Source: F23-D06 sp963603365
Lineage (GTDB): Bacteria; Bacteroidota; Bacteroidia; Bacteroidales; WCHB1-69
Reading direction: 5' to 3'
Assembly (NCBI GenBank): GCA_963603365.1
Contig: CAVCMI010000003.1
Location: 65,612-129,611 of the forward strand
Length of the DNA: 64,000 nucleotides
The notes beneath the pieces were generated by a model. It worked only from the letters and a program-made list of their open reading frames with translations, was not told the DNA's origin and made no database searches. Below, one piece after another: positions 59,595 through 64,000 of the stretch. The position numbers and the translations under genes were made by a program. Within the stretch, counting starts at the first letter, position 1. Every line of letters starts with the position of its first letter.

Positions 59595-61874
59595 TTGCAG
59601 AAACCTTTGGCAGAAATATTGCGTCCTCACTCTCTCGACACGTATGTCGGGCAGGAACACTTGATGGGGAAAGGCGCAGTGTTGCGCAACGCAATTGAGA
59701 ACGGCAGCGTGCAGTCCATGATCTTCTGGGGCCCTCCGGGCGTGGGGAAAACCACACTTGCCCTGCTGATAGCCGAACTGACCGCGGCCGACTTCTATAT
59801 GCTGAGCGCCATCAGCAGCGGAGTGAAAGACATCCGAGAGGTGATAGAGAAAGCACGCAAGTCGGAACGGCAGTCGCTGTTGTTCATCGATGAGATCCAC
59901 CGTTTCTCAAAGGCACAGCAAGACTCGTTGCTGGGGGCGGTGGAACAGGGGGTGGTCACCCTTGTCGGCGCCACTACGGAGAATCCCTCCTTTGAGGTGA
60001 TCTCCCCGCTGCTTTCGCGTTGCCAGGTGTATGTGCTCAAGAGCCTTTCGCGCCGGCAACTCGAGCAGATCCTGGCTACGGCCGTGGCATACCTTGAGGA
60101 ACATCTGCACTGCATAATAAAACTCGATGATACCGAGGCCTTGCTGCGCATCTCCGGCGGCGACGCCCGCAAATTGCTGAATGCTGTTGAACTGGTCACG
60201 GCCATGACCCCGCCTCAAAACGGCGTCATCACCGTCACGCACGAACGGGTGGTGCATGTCATCCAACAGAACATCGCCGTCTATGACAAAAAAGGGGAAG
60301 CACATTACGACATCATCTCCGCTTTCATCAAGTCGATACGGGGCAGCGACCCCAATGCGGCCGTCTATTGGATGGCGCGGATGCTGATTGCCGGCGAAGA
60401 CCCCCTGTTTATCGCACGGCGTATGGTCATCCTTGCCTCCGAGGACATCGGGAACGCCAATCCCAACGCGCTGCTCCTGGCCAACAACTGTTTTCAGGCC
60501 GTCCACGAAACCGGCATGCCCGAAGCCCGTATCCCGTTGGCACAGACGGCCATCTATCTCGCTTCGTCACCTAAAAGCAATGCCGCTATTATGGCCATCG
60601 ACGCCGCCTACGCTCTGGTGAAGCAGAACGGCGACTTGCCCGTGCCGCTCCATATCCGCAATGCTCCCACTAAACTGATGAAGGAACTGGGCTACCATAA
60701 AGACTATCGCTACGCCCACGACTATGAGAACCATTTTGTGGAGCAGGAGTTTATGCCCGACGGACTTCATGGCGCCAAGGTGTATGAACCTCAAGACAAC
60801 CCCCGCGAGAATGAGCTGCGGCGCTATTTGCGCGGCTGCTGGAAAGACAAATACAAGTATGTGTTGCTGCTGTTGCTGGCAATGTCTTTTTTTTTTAACC
60901 CCTTAAAAGCCCAGAACCACCATTTTTCACAGTTCAACGCCGCCCCCGTGAGTCTGAACCCTGCCTTGACGGGCGCGTTTGAGGGCATTTGCCGCCTCGC
61001 CTTGAACCAGCGCACCCAGTGGCTGTCGGTGACGGCGCCGCACCTGACCTTCGCCGGCAGCATTGACGGTGCCTTGTACAAAAGTTCCCGCCGACAGGAA
61101 CTGCTGGCCGTGGGCGGCTCGTTCATTTCGTTCAAGGCCGGCGATGTGGGCTATACCTCCTTAAGCGCCAAGGCAACGCTGTCGTACGTTAAAAGCATCG
61201 GCAGGAAAAGCCGCCACAAGGTAGGTCTCGGCGGCTACGCCGGCTTCTTCAACAATTTCATCGACTTTTCTGCAGCCCGCTGGGACAGCCAGTACCTGCA
61301 ACATCACTACAGCGCCGCTAATCCCTCGGGCGAGTCTTTCGGGACTGACAAACAGTATTATCTTGACCTGGGCATCGGCCTGTTCTGGAGTTTTACCCCA
61401 AACAAGAACAATACGTTCAGGTTAGGCGCGGCAGCAGAACATGTGAATTGTCCGCATGAGGCTTTCGGAACTACCGCGCAAGCCCTGCCGGTGCGCTATA
61501 CCGCCCACTTTCTGTCCCGCATAGGGCTGACTCGTGAACTGGCACTCGAACCGATGGCCTACGCCTCGTGGCAACGCTCTTTCCAAGAGTACATTTTCGG
61601 GGCCAATGTCGAGTTTTTCAAGCGCAAGAACAACTATACAACCCTTTTTTCCTTAGGTGGCGGTCTCCTTTACCGGTGTAATGATGCCTTGATTGCCAAT
61701 GTCTTTTTCAATTGCTATAACGTGCACGTCGGGGTCAGCTACGATGTCAATGTCTCCGCATTCCGCAAAGCCACCCGCCTTCGTGGCGGACTTGAACTGT
61801 CGTTGATGTACATTTTGAGGAAGAACGCCGGAAACCGCCTCAACAAAGAATTGTGCCCCTACGAACTGATGTGA
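59595..61874 (+). CDS. RarA (MgsA) AAA+ ATPase fused in frame to a PorP/SprF-like outer-membrane barrel
   Basis: The 759-residue frame begins at TTG; the N-terminus QKPLAEILRPHSLDTYVGQEHL aligns with normal RarA starts and no ATG is available. Residues 1-422 are a complete RarA: Walker A GPPGVGKTT at 46-54, Walker B LLFIDE at 95-100, sensor GATTENPSFE and the usual C-terminal end. RarA acts at stalled replication forks. Without a stop the frame continues into VLLLLLAMSFFFNPLKAQ (423-440), a textbook signal peptide, and then a PorP/SprF-like barrel (440-759) with HHFSQFNAAPVSLNPALTG. A T10 run lies in the signal peptide. Such a protein is topologically odd. It may be made as two products (internal TTG at 60828 or GTG at 60861, or slippage), or the missing stop may be an error. 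Confidence 0.8.
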   Translation: MQKPLAEILRPHSLDTYVGQEHLMGKGAVLRNAIENGSVQSMIFWGPPGVGKTTLALLIAELTAADFYMLSAISSGVKDIREVIEKARKSERQSLLFIDEIHRFSKAQQDSLLGAVEQGVVTLVGATTENPSFEVISPLLSRCQVYVLKSLSRRQLEQILATAVAYLEEHLHCIIKLDDTEALLRISGGDARKLLNAVELVTAMTPPQNGVITVTHERVVHVIQQNIAVYDKKGEAHYDIISAFIKSIRGSDPNAAVYWMARMLIAGEDPLFIARRMVILASEDIGNANPNALLLANNCFQAVHETGMPEARIPLAQTAIYLASSPKSNAAIMAIDAAYALVKQNGDLPVPLHIRNAPTKLMKELGYHKDYRYAHDYENHFVEQEFMPDGLHGAKVYEPQDNPRENELRRYLRGCWKDKYKYVLLLLLAMSFFFNPLKAQNHHFSQFNAAPVSLNPALTGAFEGICRLALNQRTQWLSVTAPHLTFAGSIDGALYKSSRRQELLAVGGSFISFKAGDVGYTSLSAKATLSYVKSIGRKSRHKVGLGGYAGFFNNFIDFSAARWDSQYLQHHYSAANPSGESFGTDKQYYLDLGIGLFWSFTPNKNNTFRLGAAAEHVNCPHEAFGTTAQALPVRYTAHFLSRIGLTRELALEPMAYASWQRSFQEYIFGANVEFFKRKNNYTTLFSLGGGLLYRCNDALIANVFFNCYNVHVGVSYDVNVSAFRKATRLRGGLELSLMYILRKNAGNRLNKELCPYELM
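60887..60896. repeat. T10 homopolymer in the RarA-PorP junction
   Basis: Ten consecutive T residues encode the end of S431 and F432-F434. With eleven Ts the RarA frame stops at once (TAA); with nine it stops three codons later (LTP then TAA). Thus either single-base slip yields RarA alone, and only T10 gives the fusion. Confidence 0.9.
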
Positions 61875-61876
61875 CA

Positions 61877-63502
61877 ATGTACAAGTCGTTTGTTTTTATG
61901 ATAGGGTTGCTTTTCACGGCGGCGGCAGCGCTTCCGCAGACAGTCCGCATGACCGATTCGCAGCGGCTTGAGCAGGCCGACTTTATCAGGAACGACACCT
62001 TGCCAGTCAATGTCGTGCCCCTGCCCGGAGCCGTCAATACGCGCTTTTCGGAATATGGCGGACAGTTGCTCCCCGATTCCACATTTCTGTTCACTTCGAT
62101 GCGGTCAGACAGAGCAGCCGACAATGAGTTTTTTTTTGAAACCAACTGGTATTGCTCGATTTATGAATCAAGGCTGCTCGCCGGAGGCTTATACGCTCCT
62201 GCCGTCTCTTTAGGCAGCCGCGTCAACGACCGTAAGTTTTTTAACGGCAGTTTCTGCTACGAGGAGCACAGCAACAAACTGATATTCTCGCGGTGCTCCC
62301 GGTCCGGCGACGGCGAACTGAAATGCTCGCTGTGGGAAACCGGGCGCATACAGAAACGCGGGCAGGCGCATTGGGACAAGCCTGTGCGCCTGCCCCAAAC
62401 AGTGAACCTGCCCGGCTATTCTGCGATGCACCCGTGGCTGGTCTATGTCTCGCCTCAGGAGCAGGTGCTCTATTTTGTCTCTGACCGTCCCGGCGGACAA
62501 GGCGGATTGGACATTTGGTATACGGTTTGCAACAAAGGTCGCTATGGAGAGCCCGTCAATCTCGGCATTGCCGTCAATACGGAGGGCAACGAGGTGACCC
62601 CGTTCTACGACACGACAAGAGAGACGCTCTTTTTCAGCTCTGACGAGCATCTTGGCATCGGAGGGTATGACATCTTCTGGTGTCCCGGGGCATTGAGCCA
62701 GTGGGGAGAGGTGTCCAACATGGGCGTACCGTTCAATTCGGATTACAACGACTGTTACTTTTCCCTGAACCCTGACGGTGAAAGCGGCTATTTTTCTTCA
62801 AACCGCCCGCAGGCCAAAGAGTTTCTGGAAGATACCTGCTGCAACGACCTCTTCTCTTTCCGCTGGATGATGCCTGCCGACACGGCACAGCCGGACGTTA
62901 TGGGCAATCCCGAGGAAGAGTGTCGAGAACAACTCGCCTGTCTTGAGCCTGTTTCGCTCTATTTCCAGAACGACTGCCCCGACCCGCGTTCGCTCTCCGA
63001 CACTACGGAAACAGACTATATGCAGCTCCATCTGCAATATATGGCAGCCGCCGGCCTGTATGTCAGCAGGGCGGGGGAAGGACTGCACGGCGATACGCTC
63101 GTGGGCGTGCAGCAGTCGATGCTTGCTTTCCTCCGCGATTCCGTTGACGGCTCTTGCCACAGACTGACGGAGATGCTCGCATGTTTGAAGGAAGCGCTGC
63201 TGAATGGCGACACGGTCACGCTTTCTGTCTGCGGTTTTGCGTCGCCGTTGCACAGCAGCGATTATAACCTGCATCTCTCGTCCCGGCGCATCGTGAGTTT
63301 CCTCAATTATTTGCGAAAAGAAGACAACGGCTTTTTTGAACCCTATATGACAGGCCAAAAAACCGGACTCATCTTGCGCACGGATGCACGCGGGGCGGCA
63401 AGCGGACGGTCTGTTTCTGCGGCGGCCCGCGAAACCGTTTATGGCTTGCAGGCTGCCAAAGACCGGAAAATCACCATATCCTTTCTCATCACCAAGTCCT
63501 GA
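61877..63502 (+). CDS. PD40 propeller protein with divergent OmpA-like C-terminus
   Basis: The 541-residue protein starts at ATG 61877, 2 bases after the fusion's stop; the frame upstream is overlap. The first 20 residues (MYKSFVFMIGLLFTAAAALP) are a Sec signal. Propeller repeats follow (YFVSDRPGGQGGLDIWYTVC, LFFSSDEHLGIGGYDIFWC, SGYFSSNRPQA) at about 190-320. The C-terminal domain keeps parts of the OmpA-like fold (EPVSLYFQNDCPDP, SVCGFASPLHSSDYNLHLSSRRIVSFLNYL). This is the typical partner of PorP/SprF proteins in Bacteroidota, where the pair serves secretion of a large gliding-type adhesin. No such adhesin gene follows. Confidence 0.78.
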   Translation: MYKSFVFMIGLLFTAAAALPQTVRMTDSQRLEQADFIRNDTLPVNVVPLPGAVNTRFSEYGGQLLPDSTFLFTSMRSDRAADNEFFFETNWYCSIYESRLLAGGLYAPAVSLGSRVNDRKFFNGSFCYEEHSNKLIFSRCSRSGDGELKCSLWETGRIQKRGQAHWDKPVRLPQTVNLPGYSAMHPWLVYVSPQEQVLYFVSDRPGGQGGLDIWYTVCNKGRYGEPVNLGIAVNTEGNEVTPFYDTTRETLFFSSDEHLGIGGYDIFWCPGALSQWGEVSNMGVPFNSDYNDCYFSLNPDGESGYFSSNRPQAKEFLEDTCCNDLFSFRWMMPADTAQPDVMGNPEEECREQLACLEPVSLYFQNDCPDPRSLSDTTETDYMQLHLQYMAAAGLYVSRAGEGLHGDTLVGVQQSMLAFLRDSVDGSCHRLTEMLACLKEALLNGDTVTLSVCGFASPLHSSDYNLHLSSRRIVSFLNYLRKEDNGFFEPYMTGQKTGLILRTDARGAASGRSVSAAARETVYGLQAAKDRKITISFLITKS

Positions 63503-63765
63503 AAACGAAACCAGCAGACGTGTTAATAAATCCAAAGACCAGCAGACGTTTCGGAACTTTTTAGTTCCTTTGCCGACATGATTACGCTGATTGTCATATT
63601 GTTCACATTTTTCTTCGGGAAGCGCAAACGCTAACCGCCAGACACAGCGCAACCCGCCGGCATGTGTAGGTGCCCCTGAATGAAACATAGAGCCGGGCGC
63701 ACCCTCATCGGCCTCGCCCTCGAACTCGACGCCGAAGGCAAAGGGCTGGTGAGTTGGGCAGTTAT

Positions 63766-63807
63766 GGAATTAGGAATTGTTGAATTAGGAATTAGGAATT
63801 AGGAATG
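63766..63807. repeat. Short tandem repeat of GAATTAG-type units
   Basis: About five imperfect 7-base units (GAATTAG) follow each other, interrupted once. Simple AT-rich arrays of this kind are found in intergenic regions of several Bacteroidales and vary in copy number. Confidence 0.7.
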
Positions 63808-63955
63808 GGCGTGAAGCCTCCAGGTCCTGTGTTTCAAGACATAAATCCTTGGGTCCGAAAGACCTGCATTGAAGACGTGCCGGGCGGGCACGGCAGGCCC
63901 GGGAAAAGTTCGGCCTGAAAAGTTACGGGAGCGGCTTTTTTTGGAAAAAAAGTGT

Positions 63956-63963
63956 TATCTTTG
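63956..63963 (+). promoter_or_regulatory. Bacteroidota -7 box (TATCTTTG) at the end of the window
   Basis: TATCTTTG is followed by a six-codon frame at 63978 whose TGA overlaps an ATG at 63995 (ATGA). The ATG at 63995 is probably the start of a gene that continues beyond the window. Confidence 0.6.
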
Positions 63964-64000
63964 CGCTTTCAAACAAGATGAACGACACGAAGCGATGAAC

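Larger units (their letters stand above)
63503..64000. other. 498-base stretch without a convincing gene
   Basis: The stretch holds a very short frame for an 18-residue hydrophobic, basic-tailed peptide (63578-63634; MITLIVILFTFFFGKRKR) and a 40-codon frame at 63680-63802 that runs into a tandem repeat. A -7 box lies near the end with an ATG at 63978 (six codons) and another at 63995. The 18-residue peptide is preceded by a poor -7-like TTCCTTTG. I see no conserved domain, and the two short frames may be chance. Confidence 0.5.

Noticed and set aside
60724..60906. A 60-codon frame ending in a cysteine run at the RarA-PorP junction
   Set aside because: The poly-Cys stretch comes from reading the leucine codons of the signal peptide one base off; not a plausible protein.
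1..64000. Search for tRNA genes, CRISPR arrays, insertion sequences and phage genes
   Set aside because: No cloverleaf pattern, regular spacer array, transposase/integrase motif or terminal inverted repeat was seen by eye; a covariance-model scan would be needed to exclude tRNAs fully.

Overview
The window is a 64 kb chromosomal segment of an anaerobic Bacteroidales-type bacterium (phylum Bacteroidota). The evidence is: repeated promoter -7 boxes of the form TAnnTTTG with little Shine-Dalgarno signal; PorP/SprF, PorE-like and SprE/PorW-like envelope proteins; DUF349, DUF2851, DUF4199 and DUF5606 proteins; a FloA/NfeD pair; a bactofilin-AtpZ neighbourhood; and anaerobic enzymes (2-oxoacid:ferredoxin oxidoreductase, flavodiiron protein, B12-dependent aminomutase subunit, methylmalonyl-CoA epimerase). 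No species can be named from the sequence alone. Gene content is mostly core chromosomal. I saw no integrase, transposase, phage gene, CRISPR array, tRNA or rRNA.

Layout. 1-4972 (+): end of a phosphatidylserine decarboxylase, a GT2 glycosyltransferase fused to a degenerate sugar-phosphotransferase module, glnS, a short-repeat protein and a membrane metallopeptidase. 4993-11090 (-): a chain from urocanate hydratase through a lipoprotein and two unknown genes to a CobW GTPase. 11196-14402 (+): lipoprotein, tyrS, nfeD-like, floA. 14498-18179 (-): nth, then a ketoacyl synthase pair of aryl-polyene/flexirubin type, then murB. 18458-19840 (+): unknown protein and orphan kamE. 19922-26492 (-): two outer-membrane genes, atpHAG and pyrE. 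26568-28112 (+): dnaN and the RNase P RNA with its terminator. 28111-31243: yraN (-), DUF2851 (+), murC (-). 31233-37385 (-): tpiA-porE-murC and mce-DUF4199-GT2 runs plus a membrane methyltransferase. 37464-43511 (-): a 2015-residue alpha-2-macroglobulin. 43793-46449: LRR protein, MORN-like protein and acyl-ACP thioesterase. 46553-49351 (-): a four-subunit 2-oxoacid:ferredoxin oxidoreductase. 49678-51903 (+): DUF349 protein. 52072-59510 (-): rfbB, flavodiiron protein, AtpI-like/AtpZ/bactofilin, SprE/PorW-like lipoprotein, ribE and a dCMP deaminase. 59595-63502 (+): a RarA AAA+ ATPase fused in frame to a PorP/SprF-like barrel, followed by a PD40/OmpA-like protein. 63503-64000 has no convincing gene but carries short tandem repeats and a final promoter.

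The most unusual object is the RarA-PorP open reading frame (59595-61874). A cytosolic replication-associated ATPase runs without a stop codon into a textbook signal peptide and an outer-membrane protein. A T10 homopolymer sits exactly in that signal peptide, and one base more or fewer would stop translation within three codons in either direction. This may be a slippage switch, a true fusion or a sequence error. Other points of note are an ATP synthase locus that appears split into two places, an orphan KamE, a stripped-down aryl-polyene ketoacyl synthase pair behind a 36-codon leader ORF, and components resembling type IX secretion spread over several loci.
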